Assembly: GCA_944321165.1 (NCBI GenBank)
Contig: CALUKE010000006.1
Span: 123,773-187,772, forward strand
Direction of reading: 5' to 3'
DNA from: an uncultured Odoribacter sp.
Lineage (GTDB): Bacteria > Bacteroidota > Bacteroidia > Bacteroidales > Marinifilaceae
Length of the DNA: 64,000 nucleotides
The notes beneath the pieces are model-generated. The model made no database searches. It saw only the letters and a list, made by a program, of their open reading frames with translations, and was not told the origin of the DNA. A program made the translations under genes and the position numbers. Of this stretch, positions 26,868-35,900 are shown piece by piece; the first letter of the stretch is position 1, and each line of letters begins with the position of its first letter.

Positions 26868-28583
26868 ATGAAAAATAAAATATTTTCCGTTTTTGTAGGT
26901 TTGCTGGCTGCTTTTCTGGTGGCTTGCAATGACGATGACGATGCCTTGACGATTTCCTCTGTCCACGTGAATGGAGGACCATTGGAAGAATCGATAACAC
27001 CGACCTCTGCACGGGTACGGATTCGTTTGAACGAGACTGCCGGTATCGGTGAAGTGGGAATCTGTTATGGAGTTCAGTCGGACAGAAGCGCATTGCTGAC
27101 TTATGGAGACGTGTTGACGGTGGAAACCATTGATACGGTGATGTATTTGGATCTGACAAACCTGGAATCGGCAACGACTTATTCTTATATTGCCTATGCG
27201 AAATTTCAGGATGCTTCTACTCCGGAAACTTATTCCGTTGTGCGGAGTTTCACAACGCAAAGTGCCGATTTGTTTCTGACGCCTTCTCGTCTGAATCGGT
27301 CGGCGGCCGGTTCTGTTGATACGGTGAAGGTGGCGACGACATTTGATTCCTGGGAATTGGCTGCATATGATTATGACTGGCTTACTTGTGAAAAGAAAGA
27401 TTCGCTGTTGATATTGACGACAGAAGATAATCTCGGTACGGAGGTCCGTTCTGCTATTTTGAAGATACAGGCTGGTAGTCGGACTCAAAGTCTGGCCGTT
27501 ACGCAGGCCGTGGCGGCGATCCATCTCTCTCTCGATACCGTAGAGGTAAGTTCAAGGGGAGCTTCCGGATCCTTTATCGTGCATGCGGATTTGGAATGGT
27601 CGGCTATTACAGAAAATGATTGGTTGGAGTGTGCTGTCGAACAGGATTCAATCGTTCGGTTTACTGCCGATGTCAATGATCTTGAAGAGGAGCGTTACGG
27701 GTATATTACTGTGGCTATTTCTGATCAGCTTTACGAGGTGTTTACCATTGTCCAGCGTTCCAGCGCATTGTATGTGACAAAGACGGAACTGTCATATGAT
27801 TTGAGAGGAGGCGTTGATGGCTTTAAAGTAGAATGCTATGCCGATGACTGGACTTTCAGTTCGGATGAAAAGTGGTGTCAGGTGGTACGGGTAGGTACGG
27901 ATTCCCTTACTGTCATTGTGGAACCGAATGATACAGATATGGATGTTCGTACCGCAACGATTACGCTTGCCAAAGATCAGGTGACGAAGATTATTACGGT
28001 ATCCCAGGAGTCCGGTTTGACTGTGACGGATCTTGGCTTGGACGGATTGCTTTTCTGGGGTGGAGAAGGGGATATTCTGGTAAAAGCCTATACCGATGCC
28101 TGGGAAGTGAAGAGTTTGACGGACGATTTTATCGCAACCCGGGTGAATGATTCCATTGTGACAGTTGAAGTGGCAGCTATGAATACAACGGACCAGGATA
28201 TTACCGGTTCGGTAACGATCACGGCGGGAAATTTGTCCCAAACGATCGATTTGCTGCAACCGCATGCCGTAATTGCCTGGAACATGAAAAATGTGGAGTT
28301 CTCCAGCACAGGCTCTATGATATCAAATACCTCGACCAATTCGATTTATATGAAGAAGTATAAGGTGGTGGGAGATGCTTCCTGGCTGACTATCAGCAGT
28401 GGCGATATTACTTTTGTCCCCGGTGAAGATGGGTATATGGTGGTTGAAAATCCGGATGATGCTTTTACGACCTTGAATTTGACTGCAGAACCCAATCAGA
28501 CCGGAGAAACACGTTCTGTTACGATCATCGGTGTTTGGGAAGGAGTTTCCGAAAGTTTCACCGTGACGCAAGAGGGGAATTAA
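26868..28583 (+). CDS. BACON-repeat surface lipoprotein
   Basis: A 571-residue lipoprotein (lipobox FLVAC20) followed by NDDDDA, an acidic surface-export signal. Residues about 28-131 form a fibronectin-III-like domain (ARVRIRLNETAGIGEVGICYG to SYIAYAKFQDAS). Then come about five BACON-type beta repeats of 80-90 residues, each with a strand, a W-x-hydrophobic core and a VTQ/VSQ close, starting near residues 135, 220, 301, 386 and 475. BACON domains bind carbohydrate or mucin, or act as spacers that hold partner proteins off the membrane. It is the last gene before a terminator-like hairpin at 28612-28640. No enzyme motif is seen. Confidence 0.78.
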   Translation: MKNKIFSVFVGLLAAFLVACNDDDDALTISSVHVNGGPLEESITPTSARVRIRLNETAGIGEVGICYGVQSDRSALLTYGDVLTVETIDTVMYLDLTNLESATTYSYIAYAKFQDASTPETYSVVRSFTTQSADLFLTPSRLNRSAAGSVDTVKVATTFDSWELAAYDYDWLTCEKKDSLLILTTEDNLGTEVRSAILKIQAGSRTQSLAVTQAVAAIHLSLDTVEVSSRGASGSFIVHADLEWSAITENDWLECAVEQDSIVRFTADVNDLEEERYGYITVAISDQLYEVFTIVQRSSALYVTKTELSYDLRGGVDGFKVECYADDWTFSSDEKWCQVVRVGTDSLTVIVEPNDTDMDVRTATITLAKDQVTKIITVSQESGLTVTDLGLDGLLFWGGEGDILVKAYTDAWEVKSLTDDFIATRVNDSIVTVEVAAMNTTDQDITGSVTITAGNLSQTIDLLQPHAVIAWNMKNVEFSSTGSMISNTSTNSIYMKKYKVVGDASWLTISSGDITFVPGEDGYMVVENPDDAFTTLNLTAEPNQTGETRSVTIIGVWEGVSESFTVTQEGN

Positions 28584-28611
28584 TAGTTATTTGTTATATC
28601 AACGAGAGAGG

Positions 28612-28640
28612 CTGCCTGGCATATGTCGGGCAGTTTCTGT
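28612..28640 (+). terminator. Likely terminator after the BACON gene
   Basis: CTGCCTG (28612-28618) pairs with CGGGCAG (28627-28633, one G-U pair) around an 8-base loop, followed by TTTCTGTTT. It lies 28 bases after the BACON gene stop. It suggests that the last three genes of the right cluster (28808-33590) can be transcribed separately. Confidence 0.55.
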
Positions 28641-28807
28641 TTGTAAATAAGTGTAAAAATCACATCTTTCAGGATGGTTTTGTACGATTGTTGTATTTTT
28701 TTGTATATATGTTTTATGGAAAGTTAATGAAAAATGATTCCTTTGTTAGGGATGTTGTGAAGAAGGTTTGACAGAGCAAACGTTGGCAGTAGAATCATGT
28801 TAAATAT

Positions 28808-29638
28808 ATGCATATGAAAATTGGGCTATTGATCGTATTGTGTGCCTGCTTGCTGAGTGGGTATGCACAAAAGGCTGAAAATGTAAAAACGGCTGTAACG
28901 GAAAAACCGACGGTGACAGCTCCGCCTCCGGAGTTGAAATTGAATCCTTTTTACAGGAAATATTTGAATGCGAACGGTATTCATATCATTGCCTCTTGGA
29001 GAGTGCCCGATTCGGCCATGTATGCGGCTCATCGTACCTTGATGGCTTTGACCGGTTATTTGCCTCCCGAGGTATTGAAGGCAATGACCGATATCAATAC
29101 GAGGGTGGGAATCATGGCTCGCTATGAAGGTACAACGGACATTCCGGAACATGCCCATTTGGTCCGGGATACTTCGATGAATTGGGATTTGAGAGCCCGG
29201 GGACTGGGGGGAACACGAAGATTGCCTTTAACGACTTGTGCAGAAGAAAATATTTTGGGGTACCAGATCGATAAATACCACGCAGAGGATATTTTGATTC
29301 ATGAATTTGCTCATTCGATTCATTTAATTGGTATATTGACTGTGTACCCCGATTTTAACGAGCGTTTGAAAAAGTCTTATGATGCCGCGCTGAAAGCCGG
29401 GAAATGGAAAAATACTTATGCGGCTACCAATATTGAGGAATATTGGGCGGAAGGAGTGCAGAATTGGTTCAATGTAAATGCCGAGGTTCCGCAACCGGAC
29501 GGGAAACACAATTTTGTGAATACTCGGAAAGAGTTGAAAAAGTACGATCGGGGACTATATGATATTTTGAGTGAGTTTTTCCCGGAAACGGACGAACAGA
29601 TCAGTTGTCATGCTTATGTGAATAAATATCGGAAATAA
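28808..29638 (+). CDS. Exported HExxH metallopeptidase-like protein
   Basis: A 276-residue exported protein with a signal peptide (cleavage near YAQ22; start at 28808 or the second Met at 28814). The zinc motif H165-E-F-A-H169 lies in DILIHEFAHSIHL and is followed about 40 residues later by NIEEYWAEG (E210-E215), which can supply the third ligand. This is the arrangement of gluzincins, including small lethal-factor-like (ATLF) proteins, though I cannot fix the family. Conserved NTYAATNIEEYWAEGVQNWF around the ligand suggests a real enzyme. It is the first gene after the internal terminator and is 1 base before the GH43 start, so it is translationally coupled to a glycosidase. The partner substrate could be a glycoprotein. 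Confidence 0.65.
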   Translation: MHMKIGLLIVLCACLLSGYAQKAENVKTAVTEKPTVTAPPPELKLNPFYRKYLNANGIHIIASWRVPDSAMYAAHRTLMALTGYLPPEVLKAMTDINTRVGIMARYEGTTDIPEHAHLVRDTSMNWDLRARGLGGTRRLPLTTCAEENILGYQIDKYHAEDILIHEFAHSIHLIGILTVYPDFNERLKKSYDAALKAGKWKNTYAATNIEEYWAEGVQNWFNVNAEVPQPDGKHNFVNTRKELKKYDRGLYDILSEFFPETDEQISCHAYVNKYRK

Positions 29639-29639
29639 G

Positions 29640-31181
29640 ATGGATATGAAAAGGTTGTTGTTGATAAATATGCTGTCGTTGCTGTTGACTGTGGGATTTT
29701 GTTCGGGGGTGCGTGCCCAGGGTAACGAGTCGTATAATCCCATTATTAAGCATCTGTATACCTGTGATCCCTCTACGCTTGTCGATCAGGATACTTTGTA
29801 TATCATTACGGGAGTGGAAAAGACGGACACTCCCTACAACTGGCCTTTTAAAATCAGCAGCTGGCATATTTTTTCAACTGTCGACATGAAAAATTTTCAG
29901 GATCACGGGGCCGTATTGGATGCGAGCGCTTTTGAGTGGATGCGGGACAATGAGTGCTGGGCTTCTCAGATTGTCAAGAAGCAAGATAAGTATTATTGGT
30001 ATGTATGCAGTTGGGGAAGTGTGGGGGTTGCTGTAGCAGACCATATCCTCGGACCGTATCGCGATGCTCTTGGCAAACCATTGGTAGACAGAACAATGCC
30101 TGGATTCGATGTGTGCAATATTGATCCGACCGTATATGTCGATGAGGATGGATCCGCTTATATATACTGGGGAGGAGAAGCCCATCTTTTCGGGTGCAAG
30201 CTGAAAGACAATATGGTTGAATTTGATGGCGAGCCCTTGAAGATTTCTGGATTAAAGAATTATGAAGAGGCACCCTGGTTGTTTAAGCGGGATTCTCTTT
30301 ATTACCTGGCCTATTCCACCTCCAATGGATACACCAAGGGTCCGATCCGTTATGCGACATCGACAACTCCGCTGGGTCCCTGGGAAGACCGGGAGGATAT
30401 CTTGGGCGTGGTATACAACAGCTTCACCAACCACGAGGCGATCGTCGAATACAAAGGGAAATGGTACATCGTCTACCACAACGGAGCGCTGCCCGGAGGG
30501 GGCGATTACAACCGGAGCGTCTGCATCGATCGTCTTCACTTCAACGCAGACGGAACGATCCAGTTCGTCGAACAGACGACGGGCGGTCCGGAAGGTCAGA
30601 GCGGATACAACAACTTCGGTCCGCATGCCTATGCGGGAGTCGATGCCACCTGTCTGCTTCGGACGGGAGTAGTCCTGAACAGCCGGATCATCGATGACGG
30701 TCGGATGAAAGAAGATCTGTCATGGAAATGGGAAGTACAGGAAGGTCCGGGCGAGATAAGCGTCGACCTGAATTCCGTCAAAGATTATCGCATAAACTTT
30801 AGCGAGGCGGGAGACTACACGCTTCGGTTGAGCGTCACCGACGGTTATGCGGAGAGCAGCGACGAGGTGCATGTTCGAGTCTATGCCGAGCCGGAAGAAA
30901 TTGTGACAGAGAGCGACAGTCTTCCCTGTGAGCTGTCCGTGAAGAAAAAAGGTCTTTATACCGTACATCTGTACTACAATTCAGGCCGTCGAGAGTCGAC
31001 CGATCTGGAAGTCAACGGGCAACGTTATCCGGTTGTTTTCGAGCGGACGCAGTTCGGTTATACCCCGTCGTGTGCGATTCTCCGGTGTGAGGTAGAGTTG
31101 AACAAGGGAATCAATACCTTCCGTTTGGCAGAAGAGAAAAAAGGCTTGGTGTCAAAAGTGCAGATCACTCAGGAAAAATAA
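29640..31181 (+). CDS. GH43 family arabinosidase with PKD-like and C-terminal beta domains
   Basis: A 513-residue secreted enzyme (signal peptide to about RAQ27). The GH43 propeller covers residues about 32-340 with D43 (base, in TCDPST), D162 (modulator, in NIDPTVYVDEDG) and E210 (acid, in YEEAPWLFKRD). It is followed by a PKD-like domain (GEISVDLNSVKDYRINFSEA, about 370-420) and a CBM6-like end (YTVHLYYNSGRRESTDLEVN). Its base composition is odd. From about 30300 to 30930 the codons become C/G-ending, and 30481-30660 is 109 G+C of 180, whereas sampled blocks earlier in the gene are about 48%. That suggests a recombined segment. Substrate probably arabinan or arabinosylated side chains; the GH51 gene follows 27 bases on. 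Confidence 0.88.
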   Translation: MDMKRLLLINMLSLLLTVGFCSGVRAQGNESYNPIIKHLYTCDPSTLVDQDTLYIITGVEKTDTPYNWPFKISSWHIFSTVDMKNFQDHGAVLDASAFEWMRDNECWASQIVKKQDKYYWYVCSWGSVGVAVADHILGPYRDALGKPLVDRTMPGFDVCNIDPTVYVDEDGSAYIYWGGEAHLFGCKLKDNMVEFDGEPLKISGLKNYEEAPWLFKRDSLYYLAYSTSNGYTKGPIRYATSTTPLGPWEDREDILGVVYNSFTNHEAIVEYKGKWYIVYHNGALPGGGDYNRSVCIDRLHFNADGTIQFVEQTTGGPEGQSGYNNFGPHAYAGVDATCLLRTGVVLNSRIIDDGRMKEDLSWKWEVQEGPGEISVDLNSVKDYRINFSEAGDYTLRLSVTDGYAESSDEVHVRVYAEPEEIVTESDSLPCELSVKKKGLYTVHLYYNSGRRESTDLEVNGQRYPVVFERTQFGYTPSCAILRCEVELNKGINTFRLAEEKKGLVSKVQITQEK

Positions 31182-31208
31182 ACGTTTTTAGTTTAAATAT
31201 AAGGAAAA

Positions 31209-33590
31209 ATGAAGAAGAATTTAATTTTATGGTCTACCCTCCTGCTTTGTGCCTGTTCGGCTTCCAAGGAATCGCAACCTTTGGCTGGCGGTGATTGGGG
31301 AGTTTTAAGAAATGCTTCGGCGGAAGAGGTGGTTTCCTCCAAAGTGTTATATTGGCAGCCGGCTTCTGATCAACAGGGTGCTTTGCATTTTTATGATGCT
31401 GTGGCTCATGAAGGAAGTAAAAGTTTGTGTATTTCCGCGGATGGTTATGCCCAAGGGCAGTGGACGAACCAGGTCAATCTGAAACCCTGGTCGAAATATC
31501 GTTTCCAGGGATGGATCAAATGTGAGGAGATTGTTCCTGAGAATCAGGGAGGATGCGGATTCCGCCTGTGGGGAGTAGAGGCTCAATTGCCGGATATCAC
31601 CGGGACTCAGGATTGGACATTGGTGAGCTGTGAGTTTGAAACAGGGGCTGATGACTGTGCGACGGTAAGTTGTATGCTCGGCACTCAGGGAAATGCCAAA
31701 GGAAAAGTCTGGTTTGACGATCTTTCCTTTGAATGTCTTTCGAGCGAGTCGCTGCAGACTGCAGTGCAGGTAGATCCGACCGACCAAGGGGAAGAGATGT
31801 CTCCTTATATCTACGGGCAGTTTATCGAACATCTGGGACGTTGTATATATGGGGGGATTTGGGCAGAAATGCTGATGGATCGGAAATTCTGGTATGCACC
31901 GGGAGAAAAGGATTCTCCCTGGCAGGTTAGCGGCAGCGAGGCAGATAAATCCGTTTGTTATATGGATAAGAATGCCCCTTATACCGGTCAGCATACGCCG
32001 GTGTTGACATCCGATGGAAAAACAGTGACGTTGGTTCAGGGAAAATTGGGCGTACGTCCCGGGATAGCTTGTTCTGGCTACCTGATTTTGAAGGCAGATC
32101 GGCAAATGCCGGTAAAAGTGAGTTTAAAGAGTGGCTCCACGACCATGGAGGCTACTTTAGAGGTCGGTACCTCTTATCAAAAATATCCGATTCATTTCCA
32201 GGCTTTCGATCAGAAAGCCAAAGATGCTGTTTTCTCCGTATCATTACAGCAGGCCGGACGCTTGTGGATTGGAACTGCGTCTTTGATGCCGGATGATCAG
32301 GTGGAAGGTTTCCGAGCCGATGTACTTGCCTTGTTGAAAGGTTTGCAGGCTCCGGTTTATCGCTGGCCGGGCGGAAACTTTGTAAGCGGTTACAACTGGT
32401 ATGACGGTATTGGGGACCGGGATAAACGTCCTCCCCGGAAAAATCCGGCCTGGACTGGTGTCGAATCCAACGATGTGGGTATTCATGAATTCATGCGTTT
32501 GTGCGAGTTGTTGGATACCGAGCCTTATATTGCCGTGAATGCCGGTTTAGGAGGAGTGGAAGATGCTGCGAAGGAAGTGGAATATTGTAATGGCAGTCCT
32601 TCGACTCCGATGGGACGTTTGCGTCAGCAACACGGACGGACAGAACCGTGGAATGTAAAATGGTGGTCTGTCGGAAACGAAATGTTTGGTTCCTGGCAGT
32701 TAGGATTTATGAGTACGGAGGCATTTGTGAAGAAACACAATGCGTTTGCGGATGCCATGTGGAAAGTTGATTCTTCGATACAGTTGATTGCTGTCGGAGA
32801 AGTCGGAAAATGGGATGAGATGATTCTATTCAACTGTGCCGACCGGATGAATTTGGTGAGCGAGCATTTTTATTGTCAGGACTGGCATGGAGGAGGGTTG
32901 ATGACCCATGTGGCTCAAATCGGTCGAAACATACGCCGTATTGCCGATGCTCATCGGGAATATCGGAAAAATATACCGGCTTTGCAGGGGAAAGACATCC
33001 GTATTTGTATGGATGAATGGAATTATTGGTATGGTCCGCATATTTATGGCGAACTGGGAACGCGCTATTTTCTGCGGGATGCTTTGGGAATTGCGGCCGG
33101 GTTAAACGAATTCCTGCGTCAAAGCGATATGGTTTTGATGGCCAATTATGCCCAGACGGTGAATGTGATCGGTTGTATAAAGGCTACGACAACGGATGCC
33201 TGTTATGCTTCTACCGGTGAAGTGTTGAAATTGTACCGGGAACAGTTTGGTACCGTTCCGGTGAAAGTGACCGGGGAACTGCGGCCGCTGGATGTGGCTG
33301 CCGCCCTTCGTAGCTCGGATGGCGCTTTGACGCTGTCGGTGGTGAATCCTACCTGGGGAGAGGTGGCTTTTGATTTGAATGTTTTGAAGGAACAGTTCGA
33401 CTGTCAGGGGAAAGAGTGGAAGCTGAGCGGAGAAGGAGAAATATATACCATTACCGGACCGGATGATATGGCGTATAATACGCCGGGACAGGAAAGCGTG
33501 GTGAAAGCGACTGTGCAGAAACTGACCGATCCGCGTCGGATTCGGGTGGCTCCTTTCAGTGCCAGTGTGATTGTACTTAAAACTAATTGA
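31209..33590 (+). CDS. GH51 alpha-L-arabinofuranosidase lipoprotein
   Basis: A 793-residue lipoprotein (lipobox with C14/C16 in LLLCAC). The N-terminal 190 residues form a CBM4-like sandwich (LHFYDAVAHEGSKSLCIS, WFDDLSF). Then comes the GH51 (beta/alpha)8 barrel with YIYGQFIEHLGRCIYGGIW at its start, the acid/base E491 in WWSVGNEMFG and the nucleophile E603 in ICMDEWNYWYG. The all-beta GH51 C-terminal domain ends the protein. GH51 enzymes remove alpha-1,2-, 1,3- and 1,5-linked L-arabinofuranose. It is the last gene of the right cluster, followed by a strong terminator at 33666-33697. Together with GH43 and GH127 it defines an arabinose-directed locus. Confidence 0.94.
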   Translation: MKKNLILWSTLLLCACSASKESQPLAGGDWGVLRNASAEEVVSSKVLYWQPASDQQGALHFYDAVAHEGSKSLCISADGYAQGQWTNQVNLKPWSKYRFQGWIKCEEIVPENQGGCGFRLWGVEAQLPDITGTQDWTLVSCEFETGADDCATVSCMLGTQGNAKGKVWFDDLSFECLSSESLQTAVQVDPTDQGEEMSPYIYGQFIEHLGRCIYGGIWAEMLMDRKFWYAPGEKDSPWQVSGSEADKSVCYMDKNAPYTGQHTPVLTSDGKTVTLVQGKLGVRPGIACSGYLILKADRQMPVKVSLKSGSTTMEATLEVGTSYQKYPIHFQAFDQKAKDAVFSVSLQQAGRLWIGTASLMPDDQVEGFRADVLALLKGLQAPVYRWPGGNFVSGYNWYDGIGDRDKRPPRKNPAWTGVESNDVGIHEFMRLCELLDTEPYIAVNAGLGGVEDAAKEVEYCNGSPSTPMGRLRQQHGRTEPWNVKWWSVGNEMFGSWQLGFMSTEAFVKKHNAFADAMWKVDSSIQLIAVGEVGKWDEMILFNCADRMNLVSEHFYCQDWHGGGLMTHVAQIGRNIRRIADAHREYRKNIPALQGKDIRICMDEWNYWYGPHIYGELGTRYFLRDALGIAAGLNEFLRQSDMVLMANYAQTVNVIGCIKATTTDACYASTGEVLKLYREQFGTVPVKVTGELRPLDVAAALRSSDGALTLSVVNPTWGEVAFDLNVLKEQFDCQGKEWKLSGEGEIYTITGPDDMAYNTPGQESVVKATVQKLTDPRRIRVAPFSASVIVLKTN

Positions 33591-33665
33591 CGGAAAACGT
33601 GTCACTTCACTGTATAATTGCAGAATGATGCGTCAATAAGTGTAGTTTCAAATTTATGTTGTGTG

Positions 33666-33697
33666 ATCCGGCAGGAAATTTTCTTGCCGGATTTTTT
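33666..33697 (+). terminator. Intrinsic terminator after GH51
   Basis: ATCCGGCAGGAAA (from 33666) pairs with the arm TTTCTTGCCGGAT (ending 33692) with one G-U pair, followed by six T. It ends the right-hand polysaccharide-utilisation cluster. Confidence 0.85.
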
Positions 33698-33756
33698 GAT
33701 TTGGGAGCGATTTTAAAAATTATAATCTTTTATGCGGGGAAATGCTTAGAAAAATG

Positions 33757-33764
33757 TATTTTTG
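33757..33764 (+). promoter_or_regulatory. Candidate -7 promoter box (TATTTTTG)
   Basis: An exact TAnnTTTG match, 58 bases before the ATG at 33823 and 60 bases after the GH51 terminator, so well placed to drive the housekeeping genes that follow. The -33 element is not clear. Confidence 0.45.
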
Positions 33765-33822
33765 TTGAAAATTAAACAGCAAATAAACTGATCGAGTCAT
33801 AAATATTAAATGCTCCAATGTT

Positions 33823-34482
33823 ATGATAAGTATTTCTCATGTAGTGGAAGAGATTGTAAAACATCGACCTTATTTATCGGAATCGCTGGCTGCCGGTATT
33901 ATCAATGTATCTTCACTGGCGCGGCAATTGCAACCGGATGTAGAGAAGGCCTTGAAAAAAGAGGTTAATACCGGAGCGATTGTGATGGCTTTAAATCGTC
34001 TGGCTCCTTATTTACAAGTGAGGGAACAGGTGCAATTGAATAAATTGCTTAGCAATATGGGGGATATTATTTTGAGGAGCAATCTGTGTGATTACACCTT
34101 CAAGAATTCTCCGACTTTGTTGGATTGCCATATTGAAGTTTTGAAAAGTCTGGTGAAGAACGATGAGGTTTTTTATACCATGGTACAGGGGGTATTTGAG
34201 ACCAACATTGTGATCAGTGATACCATGGAAAGCCTGATGAGTGATTGTTTCAAGGATGAGTTGTGTCTGTTCCGTCAGAATGGTCTTTCTTCGGTTACCT
34301 TGAAATTACCGAAAGGCAATAGCATGCAGGCCGGATTTTATTATACGATCATGAAAGAACTTTCCTGGGAAGGTATCAATCTGACGGAGGTGATTTCTTC
34401 GACCAACGAATTTACGGTTGTGGTGGATAATGCGTTAATAGATAAGACTTTCGTCGTGTTGAAAAACATCGGGAAACGTTGA
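33823..34482 (+). CDS. Cytoplasmic protein with HTH-like N-terminus and ACT-like C-terminus
   Basis: A 219-residue soluble protein. Residues 1-60 look like a winged-helix region (ISHVVEEIVKHRPYLSESLA, then a second helix pair ending LKKEVNTGAIVMALNRL). The C-terminal 85 residues have the beta-alpha-beta rhythm of an ACT domain (LSSVTLKLPKGNSM, a helix, INLTEVISSTNEFTVVVDN). Similar Bacteroidota proteins are often labelled aspartate-kinase-like, but no kinase domain is present here. It lies 49 bases before ffh with its own candidate promoter. A ligand-sensing regulator is possible; function is not known. Confidence 0.6.
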   Translation: MISISHVVEEIVKHRPYLSESLAAGIINVSSLARQLQPDVEKALKKEVNTGAIVMALNRLAPYLQVREQVQLNKLLSNMGDIILRSNLCDYTFKNSPTLLDCHIEVLKSLVKNDEVFYTMVQGVFETNIVISDTMESLMSDCFKDELCLFRQNGLSSVTLKLPKGNSMQAGFYYTIMKELSWEGINLTEVISSTNEFTVVVDNALIDKTFVVLKNIGKR

Positions 34483-34531
34483 GCAAAAGAGAATACAGAA
34501 AATAAAATAATAATCAAAGGAATTGTAAACT

Positions 34532-35857
34532 ATGTTTGAGAATTTATCGGAAAGGCTGGAACGGTCGTTCAAAATCCTGAAAGGCCAGGGAAAGATCACC
34601 GAACTGAATGTGGCTGAGACATTGAAGGAGGTCCGTCGTTCTTTGTTGGATGCGGATGTGAATTATAAGATTGCCAAGGACTTTACCAACCGGGTAAAGG
34701 AAAAAGCCTTAGGTATGAATGTGCTGACGGCGGTGAAACCCGGTCAGATGATGGTGAAGATCGTACACGATGAGTTGGCGGAACTGATGGGGGGAAAGAA
34801 TGTAGAGGTGGATATCAAGGGGAATCCGGCTATTATTTTAATGTCCGGTCTGCAGGGTTCCGGTAAAACGACCTTTTCGGGTAAATTTGCCAATCTGCTG
34901 AAAAATAAAAAGGGGAAGAAACCTCTTTTGGTGGCTTGTGATGTGTATCGTCCGGCCGCTATCGAGCAGTTGAAGGTGTTGGGAGAACAGATTGCAGTGC
35001 CCGTGTACAGCGATGAGACGATCAAAGATCCTGTAAAAATCGCTCTGGATGCGATCAAGTATGCCAAGAACAACGGGAATGATGTGGTGATTGTCGATAC
35101 GGCGGGACGTCTGGCGATCGATGAACAGATGATGAATGAGATTGCCGCGATCAAGGAGGCTATTCATCCCAATGAAACTTTGTTTGTGGTAGATGCGATG
35201 ACCGGTCAGGATGCGGTGAATACTGCCCGGGAATTCAATGAACGTTTGGATTTCAACGGAGTGATCTTGACCAAGTTGGATGGTGATACTCGGGGTGGTG
35301 CGGCACTTTCGATCCGTACGGTCGTGAACAAGCCGATCAAATATGTCGGAACCGGAGAGAAATTGGAGGCTTTGGATGCTTTCCATCCTGAACGTATGGC
35401 CGATCGTATATTGGGAATGGGAGATATCGTCTCTTTGGTGGAAAGGGCCCAGGAACAGTTCGATGCGGAAGAAGCCAAGAAACTACAGAAGAAAATTTCC
35501 CGAAATCAGTTTAACTTCAATGACTTCCTTAGTCAAATCCAGCAGATTAAAAAGATGGGAAACATCAAAGATCTGGCTTCGATGATTCCCGGAGTGGGCA
35601 AGGCATTGAAAGATGTCGATATCGATGATGATGCTTTCAAAGGAGTGGAAGCCATCATTTATTCTATGACAGCAGCGGAGCGGGAAGATCCTTCGATTAT
35701 AAACGGTTCCCGGCGGAAGAGAATTGCGGAAGGGAGTGGAATGACAGTGCCGGATGTGAATCGTCTGTTGAAACAGTTTGAAGAATCGAAGAAAATGATG
35801 AAAATGTTGTCGGGTGGCGGTAAATTGATGCGGAAAATGCCGGGCATGAGACGCTGA
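34532..35857 (+). CDS. ffh: Signal recognition particle protein Ffh (SRP54)
   Basis: A 441-residue SRP GTPase. The N domain comes first (MFENLSERLERSFKILKGQG), then the G domain with G1 GLQGSGKTTFSGK, G3 VIVDTAGRL, G4 TKLDGDTRGGA and a closing GTGEK motif. The methionine-rich M domain (residues about 300-441) includes GSRRKRIAEGSG, which binds 4.5S RNA, and ends KMMKMLSGGGKLMRKMPGMRR. It acts at the ribosome exit, binding signal sequences and docking with FtsY. Full length and conventional in every respect. Confidence 0.97.
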   Translation: MFENLSERLERSFKILKGQGKITELNVAETLKEVRRSLLDADVNYKIAKDFTNRVKEKALGMNVLTAVKPGQMMVKIVHDELAELMGGKNVEVDIKGNPAIILMSGLQGSGKTTFSGKFANLLKNKKGKKPLLVACDVYRPAAIEQLKVLGEQIAVPVYSDETIKDPVKIALDAIKYAKNNGNDVVIVDTAGRLAIDEQMMNEIAAIKEAIHPNETLFVVDAMTGQDAVNTAREFNERLDFNGVILTKLDGDTRGGAALSIRTVVNKPIKYVGTGEKLEALDAFHPERMADRILGMGDIVSLVERAQEQFDAEEAKKLQKKISRNQFNFNDFLSQIQQIKKMGNIKDLASMIPGVGKALKDVDIDDDAFKGVEAIIYSMTAAEREDPSIINGSRRKRIAEGSGMTVPDVNRLLKQFEESKKMMKMLSGGGKLMRKMPGMRR

Positions 35858-35900
35858 GGTCTTGTAGTCGGGAAAAATGAATTTTGAAAATGGACAAGGC

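Noticed and set aside
28678..28700. Possible fourth copy of the 15-bp element (TTTTGTACGATTG) before the 28808 gene
   Set aside because: Only the GTAC core and a few bases match, which is not better than chance in AT-rich DNA.
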